From NCBI GenBank assembly GCA_030077755.1, contig JAQJZZ010000018.1, positions 1,426,001-1,490,000 of the forward strand: a stretch of 64,000 nucleotides of DNA. The letters are read 5' to 3'. The translations under genes were made by a program, and so were the position numbers. Numbering within the stretch: position 1 is the first letter of the stretch; each line of letters starts with the position of its first letter. Under the pieces are notes generated by a model. It worked only from the letters and a program-made list of their open reading frames with translations. It was not told the origin of the DNA and searched no databases. The stretch comes from Filosporella fistucella. Taxonomy: Eukaryota; Ascomycota; Leotiomycetes; Helotiales. Of the stretch, positions 11,901 to 23,415 are shown piece after piece.

Positions 11901-14900
11901 ACTGAACATTGGAAACTCTCCAGTACCCTCTGCAACTCGGCAACCATCACCTGAGTGGGAGGTGCCACCATTGGTCCACAAAGTATTAAAACCCGAGGAG
12001 CTTTTGTAATTAACAAGCTATGATGGTTCGGTATCTGCAGGTTTTCGCCTACTGGAGATGATATAGACTCCTTGTCAAACTCCTCCCACTGCAAGATACT
12101 GCACTTTCGAGGTTGACGGCCCACAACATTTGTTGGCTTTGCCGCAGTAATATCTCGGGACAAAAAACCACGAACGACAACCTTCGGAGAGAGCCAGTTT
12201 GCATCGGAGAGGACAATGTCGCCACTAAAGTCGCCTCCCTCTGTCACATTGCTCCTCGAATAACCTTTTAATTCGGTTCCGGGATTCGAAGAAGTATCCG
12301 CAGAAATGTAGACACTTTCAATTGATATTGGTACAAGAGACTCGTAACCAGAAAGGGCATGAAGATACCCTAGTGCTTGCATGTGAAACACCGAGTCCAG
12401 CGTTGCTGGGTGGATAACATGAGGGTATTCGAATTGACTCGGCATTACTGACTTGGTATCAGGAATCGTGATAGTTCCATATCCTTCTTGGCGCCCTGCA
12501 ACGCATTCGGTAACATTTTGGTGAAGTCGGCCGTATTGAAGGTTCATCTTTTTGTCGAAGAACTTGTAGAACGTCCTTGGAGAGAGCTTTCGTGTCGCAC
12601 GCTTGCGAATCATGGAATACAACGACGCATCTGTTTCCCACTTGGCTGCATTTGCGATCGACTTTTCGTTTCCATAAGTTATGGATACGCGACCAGAACA
12701 ATTCTCTTGCCATTCTTCTCCTTCGGCTTGCGAGAATAGACGGAATGCAAATGCATCTTTTCTATCTTCTAAAGGTCGCAGATGAATGGCGGTTTCGATG
12801 GCAGCATCACCGCTTGGTAGAAGTAATGGCCGCTTGAAAAGAATATTCTGCACTTCGATACCCGTCCAAATGCGCGCTGAATCAAGCTCTTCATGTGCTG
12901 CTTGTATTGCCATAGTAATCATGGCTGAGCCCGGATAAAGTATCATTTTCTGGACACAATGGTCCGAAATCCAAGGTTGCTCAGATAGCCTCAAGAAGTT
13001 GTGATAACGAGGTTCGGTTACATCCTGGTTCTGCAATCTCAATCCAAGGAGATCTGTCCTGGGCTTTCGGAGATATCTGTATTGTTTTCCCCACTACAGT
13101 GAATTAGAGTTAGTGTTTCTCTGACGCCAAACGGCATTGTATTCGTGTTGCAAGAACTCGGATTGACTTGGGAGTAAATATATACTTACTGCTGAATTGT
13201 GCCAGTATCCTTTAGAATGATTCCAGACATATGGCGGTAAGCATCCCAGTACTTGATGATCACCTTTTGGCGAAGACTGAAAATTAATAGCGTGAAGGTC
13301 GATATTGAGCCCTAAAACCTTAAGCATTTGGCTTAATCGAGACGATGACATGGAGGTCTTCAAAGACACCTCTAGCAGGAATGAAATAGCTAAGCTCACC
13401 TTGTGCCCACAACTTTCCTGCTGCATTCAAACTTGACACCTCTGCACTGGTGCCTCTCGACAAGATCGATGTGTATAATATGGAACTCGCCAGGCGATCA
13501 TCATGTGCCGTCAAAATGTGAAGTAGAGGGCCCTGTAAAGCCGCCGCAGGTCCAATCTCAATCGACGCTGCATAAGGTACTATCACCTTTCTTCTCGTCT
13601 TAGATGGCACAGCTTGAGATACCAACACCTTCACTGCTTCAGAAAAGCGCACTGGGCTCGTCAAATTTTTGATCCAGTAGGATGCATCAAGATCAGAAGC
13701 TTGAATTGGAGCTGCCGTGACAGATGAAAACATCGTGACGTCGGAACTTTCCTTGCGGTCTTCTTTTTCAAGCAACCCTATGGCTGAGAGATAGTCGGTA
13801 GCTATGGTTTGCATCTGTATCCAATGTTAGACAATTCAGATCAATATTACCACTTTCAAAGCACTGCAACGAAACCGCAGATATTGTATTGACTTACATG
13901 ATGTGAGTGATATGCCGTCTTCACTTTCAACTTGCGTACAAATATGTTCTCGGCAGTGAAGAGTTGAAAGAGTTGATCAATAGATGCCTCATCTCCGGAA
14001 AGAGTCACGTTGCTTGGGGCGTTGATACACGCGATTGCAACAGTCTTTTCTGGGACCTGTGCCAAGTATGGGCAAACGCCCTCCTCGGACAGCCCAACAG
14101 CTATCATCGCACCTGTTATTCCATCTAATCGATTATTGACGTCTGCAGAATATAGCCCTCGAAAATAAGCTATTTTCATCGCATCGCTCTTGCTCAGAAA
14201 TTCGGCAGCATAAGCAGCAGCTGTTATATATTAGCTAATACTTGAATCAATATGAGGGGCGATCAATACCAATTTCACCACTAGAGTGACCTACAACAGA
14301 CTTTGGCTTTATATTCCAAGTCTTCAAAAGATCGACTAAAGCAATCTGGAGAGCAGTAGAAAGAGGCTGGCTGAACTCAGGTAGATCCACTCGGCTGATG
14401 TCAACCGGCGCGAAGAGTTCCTCTTGTATCGACCATTTGCAGCCTAGAATTTCCAAAGCTGACTGCGATACTTCTAGACTCTGCTTAAATGCTCGATGAC
14501 CAATGAGTTCTTTTCCCATCGTGGCCCACTGTGCGCCTTGCCCTGTAAATATGAAGAACACATTATTTGTTTTCGCCGCTCGTCGCATGGCAGGAAGACG
14601 TCCTTCAAGCTGGACATTGAGATCTGTTATCGACTTGCTCACAACAAATGTCCGGTGGTCGAGAGCTGTCCTGCGGGATCCTAGTGTATATGCCAGATTT
14701 GATGTAGTAACACGAGAGTTCACGCTTGCTGGGATATCAACTGACTTTTCAGCGTCTAGGATTGCATCAAGAGTCGCCTTATATGCTTTTGAGAGCCGCG
14801 ATAGTCCAGCCTGATCCGCAGAAGAAAATACGAACAGTCTATTGGGAAGCTGGAGGGTGTCGCCAAGTTCGCTTCCTGGAGTGTCTTCTGAACTGAAGCC

Positions 14901-17112
14901 ACTATCACTTTCAGAGTCGTTCAAAGTAACATGTGTTTGATGATTGGCCTTTATATCTAATATGTGTAAGCACACATTCACCGTACCATCTCAGGTTTTT
15001 GTCATGTGAGTGAGGGAAAAGACATACTATGCTTTTGGAGATAGTGGTAAGCATCATCGACGATAACATGCGCATTGGCCCCACCTTTCAAGCAAGTCAG
15101 CTATATCAGAATCACGAAGTATTAGTGAGAATCTGCTGACCATAACCGAATGAGTTGACTGAAACACGACGAACGCCATGTGTTGGCCACGGCGTCAAAG
15201 TTTCTGGCAATGCAATGCCCCACTCTTTCAGCCGAAGTCGAGGATTTGCTTTCTCGAAGCCTGCCAGAGCTGGTATTTGACCACGTTCCACAACCAAAGT
15301 TGCCTTAATGAGACCTGCCAGTCCAGCACAGCCTTCCAGATGGCCGATGTTGGTTTTGACACTTCCAACGTAGATTGGATGATCTTCGCTTCTCGTTTTC
15401 CCAAATGTTGCTCCAATTGCTGATAGCTCGTAAGGGTCTCCGATAGATGTCCCAGTCCCTATCTTGTCAGTCATGCTCGACAATAAAAAAGGAATTCTAG
15501 CTGTACCATGTGCCTCAAAGTATGATGTTTGGTCGAGCGACAAACCGGCTCCCGCGTAGGTGGATCGTATCAGGTCAGCATGAGCCTGAGGTGAAGGCAT
15601 GGTGATGCCCGGTGTTCTGCCGTCCTGGCCGAGTCCAGAATTACGAATTATAGCTCGAATTGTGTCTCCATCCGCCACGGCTTGTTTCAAAGTCTTGAGG
15701 ACCATACCCCCAATACCCTGCATGATATATCAGGTCAGCTGACTATTTCACATCCAAAGGACATGTTTTAGGAGGTGATGCTCATGTATCCCCCAAAACT
15801 AAACATACTTTAGGAAGGAATACATACGTCGCCTCGTGCATAGCCGTTGGCACGATGATCGAAACTATGGCATATACCATCTGGGCTCAGAAATGTCATT
15901 CCGCACCTATAAAAATGAGCACACGTAGTCTAGATACACACCAGCGTATCAGGGTGTTACTTACATGTCTCGCATGTACGATGGGTCATAAATGAGGTTT
16001 GTGCCTCCTATAATAGACTTTGGGCAGAACAGTCAACTGAGAGATCTGCAAAAGTTGTGTTGGAAGTTACCATTTTAGTCTCACCCATGCGTAGTGATTG
16101 GCATGCAAGATGTCTGCGAAAAAGGTCAGAAATTTCAGGTCTTCAAAGAGTTTGGGAAGCAAGAGGGCTGCAACGATCATCAGCTTTCTTGGACGAAAGC
16201 TAGTACATACACAGCGTATAGTGAGGAGGAACATGCAGTGTCAACTGTAAAGCTTGGCCCTCGCAGATCGAAGAACCAAGAGACCCGGTTAGATAACATG
16301 CTTTGAAATGTTAGCAAGTACTGCTTTCTTGTTGAGGTTTGACAAACTTACCTTGCGCCATAGCCCGTTGCGGCATAGAATGGGCCGCCAACTAGAAGCA
16401 TTTGTTAGAGCCGCCAATAGTTTGTATGAGCGAATCACGTACAAGGATCTCTCCCTCCTACGCTCTCAAAATCGTTGGTAAAACATCCAACATATACACC
16501 AGTCTTGCTTCCAACTATAGAGTGAATCGGAATGCCAGCTAGATAAACTCATTCAACAAATGCATTCCTCGATCATAAGCAGGCGTCCTACCATTCTCTA
16601 GAGACTCGTATGCCACTTCAAGCATCAATCGTTGTTGGGGATCTGTGCCTGTCGCCTCAAGAGACGTCATGGAGAAGAAGGGGGCATCGAATAAGACCGG
16701 ATCCTCGGAAAGAAAATAGCCTCCTTTCACGTTGATCTAGAACCCAGTCAGTCATTGATACGCGGGAACATGCCATAAGTAACTCACTGCGCCTGCTCTT
16801 GCAGCATCGGGACTATATGTATATAAGTACAAGATCGGATTTTCAGAGCAAGAGAGAAATTGGCTGCCATGTCTTTCCGAAGAGAGTAGCCTCTTTGAAA
16901 GTGATAGAATAAGAGAAAACTTTGACGTACTGATAGAAACCATCGGCATCATATCGTTCTTTTGGAATATTCTTATGAGCCGATCGTCCCTCACTCAACA
17001 TCTGCCAAAACTGTTCACTTGAATGCGAGCCTCCCGGAAACCGCATCGCCATACCAACGATGGCGATCGGCTCTAACCCGTCCGCATATTCCATATACTC
17101 GGGTGAAGACAT
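8945..17112 (-). CDS. Reducing polyketide synthase KS-AT-DH-psiER-KR-ACP, 21 exons
   Basis: Iterative type I PKS of 2235 aa. Exons: 17112-16931, 16812-16788, 16736-16592, 16538-16443, 16391-16352, 16300-16211, 16113-16071, 16017-15965, 15906-15828, 15717-15507, 15458-15141, 15084-15028, 14956-14270, 14220-13898, 13814-13400, 13311-13190, 13093-10147, 10026-9984, 9927-9278, 9216-9185, 9094-8945. KS (about 10-435) has [20 protein letters not shown] and [11 protein letters not shown] (about 580-895) has [16 protein letters not shown] and AYHSHHM. DH (about 970-1260) keeps the His in WISDHCV and the Asp in [10 protein letters not shown], but the usual Gly of HxxxGxxxxP is Lys. No methyltransferase motif follows. 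The ER-like region (about 1520-1845) lacks the GGVGQ cofactor loop. KR (about 1850-2060) has GGLGGIG, LSSMAG and ANYSAAG. ACP has GVDSL (Ser about 2178). There is no thioesterase, which fits release by the FSH hydrolase next door. Confidence 0.93.
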
Positions 17113-17211
17113 CGTGGCCTAAAGGCTTGGCACGAAACAAAGAACAAGGAGAACGATGTAACGTATAAGTAACCGGGGAAGGTCATCTTATGATACCTGA
17201 GAAGAAATACT

Positions 17212-17235
17212 GGGGAATTGAATGGGGAATTGAAT
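17212..17235. repeat. Two direct copies of GGGGAATTGAAT in the PKS promoter
   Basis: Perfect 12-bp tandem duplication (17212-17223 and 17224-17235), about 100 bp upstream of the PKS start codon. It may be a regulatory duplication or chance slippage. Confidence 0.45.
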
Positions 17236-18182
17236 GGGATGAACCATTGACCGGCGCGTCTCTGGTATCCCGATCAACTGATTGGAACTTTCAGGTGCTC
17301 TGTGAACCACTGCTTCCCAACTTCAAGCCATGTCGGACGCTAGTCAAAGACGAGAACCCTGGGAATAATACTTTCACCCATAATAGGACCACTTGGATCA
17401 CCTGCATGAGCTTGAAACTAAGAGAGAGCAACCGTGGCGCTGGTACTACCAGCTTGCCTCAACCTCTTTTCGGACAACGTCCTCATCCAGACAAATGATG
17501 ATCCAATTCATCCTATGAATAGCCACATTGATGCCCCTCAATCTTTTCTCATCATACAGGCTCGCTCCCGGCTACGGATACACTTCCGAGCTCGAGTTGC
17601 ATTGTCCAATACCTGGGAATACTTTCCCTGAAAATGCCAACTCATGTTTTTGGCCCTGCAGCAACATGCCCAAAAATCGTTCCTATCGGCCCACCTCACG
17701 TATTGGCCCGATAAAGCTACTATCTTCAATAATACCATGGAGTGTGCATGCATGCGGCGGTTTCTCGATCCAGCTCATAGAGCAGAAACTGCTTCGGTCC
17801 ATTAAGAGACGGCCCATTCGACTCCTCGGCCTATTTTCGCGCGTCCGCAACCTTTTCAAATTGCTTGAAGTGCCGGTAAAGCGCTATCGAAACCCTCAAT
17901 GGCATTGATCATGACACCACTGTGTACTGAGTTTATGATATTGTGGTGGCGTAGATGTAAGTAGCGGATTGAGGTAGGTCTTTGAGGTTTTGTGAAAGAC
18001 GTTGAAGACTCGCTTGGCTCGGGAGGTCAATCCATGGCTAAGAGAAGCTGCCATGTACCTATTATGGGTCTAAGAAATAGCCAGCCTCTTTCAATTATGA
18101 ATTTAGAATCTCAAGGACGCCTTTCACAAGCTTCCGGCACTCAATGTTGGTAAGTTTTCACACGAAAGGAAGCAATATGTCT

Positions 18183-18203
18183 ATCACGTGCCTTACACGT
18201 GAT
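18183..18203. promoter_or_regulatory. Inverted repeat ATCACGTG-CCTTA-CACGTGAT
   Basis: Two CACGTG boxes (18185-18190 and 18196-18201) lie inside a perfect 8-bp inverted repeat with a 5-bp spacer. CACGTG is a classical bHLH/bZIP target. It lies between the hydrolase 3' end and the PKS promoter. A further ATCACGTG occurs in the MFS promoter at 6121-6128. Confidence 0.45.
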
Positions 18204-18418
18204 TCTTGGATAGGGAATCCCGACTCATCTATCGAAGTTTTAAGGACGCCCGTACATTGCTGGTTTCATATCACTATCTATAATTTGTAGATCCTCGGGA
18301 CCTTATCAATTGTGGAAGTCTATGTCAACGTTGTGAACGATCATTGCCTCGAACATGTTTCATAGCTATCTATGTATCCTTGAATCAGGTCTTGGTATCA
18401 GTCGGCACAACCAGTTAG

Positions 18419-19432
18419 TTACCAAGCTCTCTGTGAGATGTAGTCAACTTTCTCAATTGCCCTTACCACAGCCTCTACACTTTCTGTCTTGTATGGAACC
18501 TCATGCCCGCCTCGGTGTATCACCGAAGTCACCTTTTCACTCACGCACAGCTCCTTCGCAACATCGGCTAGACGCTTGACAGCTGGTCTTTCTTCATTGC
18601 CGATAACATGCACGGTGGGAATTGAAACCCGTTCTTTAGTATATACTGGGTGAAAGAAGCGTGGAAACTCGTCTTTGCTGTTTGTAGATGCTGAGAAGTC
18701 GGGAAAAGCATTCGCTTCCGAGACTTTGAAACTTCGACGAGTGTGGAGAAGGGTTTCGATGTGCTGGTTCTTGAGGTAATTAGTGAGCATACTAAGTTTG
18801 CATGAAATAAAGAAATTACCAGCACTAGGCATAGTTCTCGCTCCTCATTAGATAGGTGGTTGAGTCCGACGAATTTGTCTGGTTCAATCATAGTTCTTCC
18901 ATTGATGTCCAAAAGCCCTACTATTATTTTCTGGATATCCCTTTCATCCAGTTTATCTAGAAACGATTTGATTTCTTCATTCTTGTATTTGCAATCTGGC
19001 GCAATTATTATACCTGGCGTGAAGAGAATAGCGAATCGGAAGGGTGGAGGTGTGTCTGGATTTTCGATTTGATGTTGCAATAAGTAAGAAATAGCCAGGC
19101 TTGCTCCTTGACTATTTGCTAGCATGCCATCGAAAGGCTCTTCCTCCTCAGCAAGAGTTTCAGAGATGAGTTGGTGCGCCGCCTCAATTTGTGCGGAATT
19201 GACTCCATCGTAATAGGCAAGAGTTCTACCAGTGAACAGCCCAGCGAGCTCTGCCAAATGTGAGCGGTGTCCGTCATGGACAACTTCAGATCATACCAGT
19301 TCTCGTCACATCAATTTCTCCATCGACATATACAAACTCATGATTGCCACTTAGAGCTTTTGCGATAACCGAAAATTGTTGCTCGAAAATCTCACTGCTG
19401 GTACCATACCCATGGAGGCACAAGAAGCGCAT
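18419..19432 (-). CDS. FSH1/LovG-like serine hydrolase
   Basis: Alpha/beta hydrolase of the FSH family; LovG-type members release finished chains from reducing PKSs. Exons are 19432-19297, 19250-18820 and 18769-18419, giving 305 aa with 46 and 50 bp introns. The N-terminus MRFLCLHGYGTSSEIF is the family start, with the oxyanion-loop HGYG motif. The nucleophile sits in ANSQGASLAISYLL (about Ser92), a variant of the usual GFSQGA. The catalytic His is in HRGGHEVPYK near the C-terminus. Where an acidic residue is expected (xGxxD) I see VHVIGNEERP, so Glu may take the Asp role. The protein is somewhat longer than typical FSH enzymes because of an insert around residues 190-225. It lies directly upstream of the PKS on the same strand, so product release or hydrolysis of a cluster intermediate is inferred. 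Confidence 0.88.
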
Positions 19433-19753
19433 GTTTGTAGACTATAGGCCTCTTAATTGGCTATAGGAATGACACTGAACCGAGGTTGGGAAGACCACCC
19501 AAGACTGGGTAGCTAACTGCAACTCGAATTAATTGCATGAAAGCTCTGGGAACAACCGGTTTTGTCCCACGGATGGCCGCAGTTGTTTCGCATCAGATCA
19601 TAGATGCAGATGTTGGTGGGGGCTAGTTTGAAGACACATATTCTGCCTTGGTCCGGGCTTATCTTATGTAAATCAGACAACCAGTGAAAACATTCGCAAT
19701 TCCTCAAAGTTTAAGGCTAGTTGTTTGGACTGTCATTCGTGGTCGTCACCGAC
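19433..19753. other. Promoter region of the FSH hydrolase gene
   Basis: About 320 bp. I searched it for TACGGCCGTA and found none; only a partial GGCCG is present. Nothing else is recognisable. Confidence 0.4.
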
Positions 19754-20697
19754 CTAGGTAGTCCGACCAACAGATCTACTAGCAAGTAAATGTGAGGACT
19801 GATCACTGTCAAATCCATATGCCTCAGCAGACCGCTCAAGAGCTGGACTCATAAGACTAGATCAATTAGTGCAAACATCAATGAATCGTTAAATACGATA
19901 ATTAGAAACCAGCTATTTGTACTGATCGAGTTTAACAATAGGAAATGTTGCTATATTGGTAGCTGTGTTGATGGATAGTACGGTCTCTTTGATGCAACAG
20001 CGGGACAAGACAAGAAGCGAAAACGGAGGGGTTCTGAGACCTGCCAGAATGGGCTGTACGAAAGTGGAACTTTGTGCATGCATATTTTCATCCACAAAAT
20101 ATATTATTGGATCATTCTGTCGAATCGGCGTGAGCGATTTGGCGAGAATCGCTTCCAATATCTTGGGAGTCCACAACCATTGGCGAATTATGACAAAGTT
20201 CACGTAGTCCGTACATACATGATCTCCAATTTGAGACTGCAGCCGATCGAAGGAACCTGTCAGAGCTACTCGTGACGGCCCGCTGTGCGACCGCATCTAA
20301 GGTTGACAGCTGTCTTGCATAGAGACGTCGCTCGAGAGTAAATTCGGTTTTCAGCGCCGCGACACATCAGCCGTTCTCCACAGGCACAATGGTAATGTCA
20401 ACGCTTGGTCATGAGAGGAGGTGTGGAAAACTTGCCATTCCGTCAGTTTGAAGTCAGTAGCATATGCGTGGGCATGCATGCGGATCTGTTACCATGGTCC
20501 ATATTCTCTTGGGAAAGTTCATCGACTCCTTCGGATTTTGGCAAAGTACTTTATCAATTAGCAAGACGCTTACCTGATACTAGGCTAGCCACATCTCATT
20601 TGCAATACATACCCGACAAAAGCTGCATTGGAAGATCAGCTAGAGTCAGATGATTTGTAGGATTGATTCGATGTCCAGAACCAGAACATGATGACAT
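19754..20697 (-). pseudogene. Unrecognised gene or decayed gene between hydrolase and regulator
   Basis: I do not recognise the family. The best-supported part is an open frame from an ATG at 20296 to 19923, joined by a plausible 66-bp intron (19922-19857, GCACTAAT branch site, CTAG end) to a last exon 19856-19754. Together they give 158 aa with the stretches DPIIYFVDENMHAQSSTF and ALERSAEAYGFDSD. Upstream on the same strand, an ATG at 20697 opens exon-like pieces 20697-20613 (GHRINPTNHLTLADL) and 20548-20493 (NPKESMNFPKRIW), linked by good splice signals. I could not connect them to the 20296 frame without meeting stops. It may be one gene with introns I mis-set, two small genes, or a pseudogene. 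Its position inside the cluster makes it worth testing. Exon boundaries are tentative. Confidence 0.35.
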
Positions 20698-21178
20698 CGA
20701 TCAGGCTAACTTGCCAGCTGGCAAGACGGGCTCAAAGGTGTGCTGTCCGCATGGGTTTAGTGTTTGATATCTATTTTTAAGAAGAGTTTGGATGACATGT
20801 AAAATGTACAAATGCACACTGTGCCCAATCGGAATAGAACTTACGTTTCGATATATCCCATGCATCAGGGTCGCATGGAAATATGCACACGCGGCGGATC
20901 GTAAGCGCTGTTTATGTACCAATGTTCCGTAGATGCCTTTCGGTCTTTCTTGCAACAGCCACCACGGTGGAGACTTCTCCATAGAAGCTTGGAAGAGTGA
21001 TAGTGCCTCTCCCGAGACACGTCAGAACCGTGGGCATCTGCTCATGGCTTTTCCATTTCCTGCTACTGCTGTATGCCCCGGTTGACGATCATATTCGTGG
21101 ACCTTGTCGACTCCAAAGCAAACCAAATCATTTCAACAACCTCTTAGCCTGAGCGCATTCTCTGCGGAGAGCAATACA

Positions 21179-22165
21179 ATGGTCGAATCCGTCAATCCAT
21201 CAACAATATATCCTCGCGTTCGAGACGCTTGTGAGAGCTGTCACCGACGAAAGATCCGCTGCCATTTAGCATCAGGTAGTCCCGCGTGCCAAAGCTGCAT
21301 GGCCAGTGGAGATTCGTGCCTCTTTGCTCCTCGTGCAAAGGCAGGAAGGCCTCGGAGAACGCACTCAGAGACTCACCAACGGCAGAAACTATCCTGGCAG
21401 ATGAGAGAAAACCAACGCTCAAAAGGTCCAAACGAAAACGAACGTCCTCACTCGAGTCCAGCAGGTCATAATATAGAGCTGGTAGATGATATGCAATTTG
21501 GTGCCATTATAGCGCTGGAAAACTATTGGGACCCTGAAAAAATGACAAGCGTGGAGGAGTTAGGAGATATTGACTTCACTACACACTATACAACATCAGA
21601 AGAGGCACCGACAGAAAAGGTGCTGCAGAGTGAAGCGCATCTAGGTAGCTTTGAGAGGGATGGACAACTCGGACTGTTGACGCCGTCACATTCTTCAAAC
21701 ACCCCTCAATGTGATACACTGGTATCTACGCACGAGTCAATTGACTTCGACGCGATATTAAGGTTGTGCGGAAACTTAGATCAGTCATACCGCTCATTTC
21801 GGGAAGCTCAAGTAGACTCTAAACCAATAAAGTCTACGTTACAGGTGGTGGAAAATGCATGTAATACTTTTCGAATGTCTGCATCCTCTGCCCTGACAGA
21901 GAGAGCCGCCAACGCCTTGATTTTAGCCGCAGTATACAAGACTTTAGATATCTGTGAGTCGCTTGTTCGGCACGTAATTGATGGCGATTTGAAGGCCGAT
22001 ATTTTAGAGCGTTCGTTCCAGCTGCAACGCCTGGATCTGGCTTTGTTTCAAGCCTATCTGCTAGTTAGCCACACTGGTCAGGCTGATGCTTCGAAGAAAG
22101 TCTCAGACTTACATACATGGATTAAGGCTACCTTACAGCAGGAGGAATACCGCGTGATATGGTAG
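21179..22165 (+). CDS. Zn(II)2Cys6 transcription factor, likely cluster regulator
   Basis: Fungal binuclear zinc cluster protein of 328 aa, single exon. The frame extends upstream only through a non-ATG codon, so I use the ATG at 21179. The zinc cluster lies at residues 18-47: CESCHRRKIRC, eight residues, then CQSCMASGDSC. A basic linker follows (APRAKAGRPRR). The middle is acidic and Ser/Thr-rich. The C-terminal third is alpha-helical and Leu/Ala-rich (ANALILAAVYKTLDICESL), similar in layout to short AflR-type pathway regulators. It lies at the edge of the PKS cluster, divergent from the minus-strand genes. Such proteins bind CGG half-sites, and the TACGGCCGTA palindromes nearby are candidate targets. 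Regulation of the cluster is inferred from position. Confidence 0.85.
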   Translation: MVESVNPSTIYPRVRDACESCHRRKIRCHLASGSPACQSCMASGDSCLFAPRAKAGRPRRTHSETHQRQKLSWQMRENQRSKGPNENERPHSSPAGHNIELVDDMQFGAIIALENYWDPEKMTSVEELGDIDFTTHYTTSEEAPTEKVLQSEAHLGSFERDGQLGLLTPSHSSNTPQCDTLVSTHESIDFDAILRLCGNLDQSYRSFREAQVDSKPIKSTLQVVENACNTFRMSASSALTERAANALILAAVYKTLDICESLVRHVIDGDLKADILERSFQLQRLDLALFQAYLLVSHTGQADASKKVSDLHTWIKATLQQEEYRVIW

Positions 22166-23415
22166 CATAAGTGCCATAGGGTTGTGCTTTGTGCACAAGT
22201 AGTAGAGTATGGAGAGTTGGCTGGTTGACTTCGAGGCTCTTGAGAGAAATTAGACTTCGAAATCAACCATTAATGTACTTAGCAAGAATCGAGAGGCTCT
22301 AGTAATGCGAAGATTGAAAGGTGTTTCAAATCAGATTATATACTGAGAAGTTCGACTTGTGTGAACGTGAAGACCAAATCTGGAGGTGTTTGCTGTCATC
22401 TGACACGTGGAGATCGTTGGTTTCTCAGCCTATAGCGACTTTAGAGGGGAGATAATAACACATCCTGCAACCAATGTCAGGGGGTTGATTCATTAGTGCA
22501 TGAATCCCCACCCAAACATTTTATGTTGCACGACGCAATTCTTTCGTCCGTAACACAATTTACCACTTGATTGGCTCTATGTGAGCACATATTCAACTCG
22601 AGGGGGTGTACTTGGCTGCTTGCTGCAGTATGAAGGGAAAGCCAGTCACGAGCGCTGGCGCTGGAATTGAACCATTTACTGCCTTGTCGAATATAGATTA
22701 TGTCCCACACCCCTGGTCTTCATGAGGAGCATCAGCACTTTTTGATGTCCTTCCTTTATTTGGGATGGAACTGGTAGGAAATGTCTTGGAGATATGGGGA
22801 CTGGAAAGGGGCCACAAAGCTCGCAAGCCTTCCTAGCAGGCTCTCGTCATGTTAGCAGAAGCAGGGCATTCGCAAAGGAAGGGGGGAAATACACTGTGGC
22901 CACTGAGCCTATGGTGAGGAGGCTTTTGGCCAGTCTGTCAGAATGAGACAAGGCGAACTGATTCAGCAAGTGGACGAAGGAGAACGAATGTGCAGGAGAG
23001 CGCGGCGACAGCACAACACCAAATTTGAGGGTCGCATACTCCTACTTCCGACTTATAGACTCGAGTGTGCCCGTAGCAAAGAATAGCAATACATGGACAA
23101 GCTGTATGCTCATGTGAGCTAGGTAAGCTGGAATGCTAGCAATTTGCACATTCCATGCAGTTAACCCAGTAATACAAGCTAGATAAGTCTGCCTAATAAA
23201 GCTAAACGGATAATGTGCTCGGCTTCGCTTCGATGGAAGCAGCTTCTTGTACTTACTACCAATCAATTATAGAAACGGGGCACCTACCTAGGAAGTGAGA
23301 ACTCTAGTAGAACTTCCGTACCTCCTGCTACGCTTATTTTCGACATACCCCTTGGCACAGAATATTAATTGCTATTATGTACCTTATCTATGCCAATTCT
23401 TTCTCACCTGCCCAA
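22166..23415. other. Intergenic, likely right border of the cluster
   Basis: About 1.25 kb with no supported gene. Short frames on both strands look random. It separates the regulator from the housekeeping PHS1-like gene. Confidence 0.5.

Larger units (their letters stand above)
17113..18418. other. Promoter region of the PKS gene and 3' flank of the hydrolase gene
   Basis: About 1.3 kb without a supported gene. Frames of up to 126 codons here have no family motifs. It contains a direct 12-bp repeat near the PKS start, a spaced CACGTG inverted repeat about 1.07 kb upstream of the PKS ATG, and several lone CGG triplets. Confidence 0.55.

Noticed and set aside
17528..17908. 126-codon plus-strand frame in the PKS promoter
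   Set aside because: No domain, mixed composition, overlaps other frames; more likely chance.
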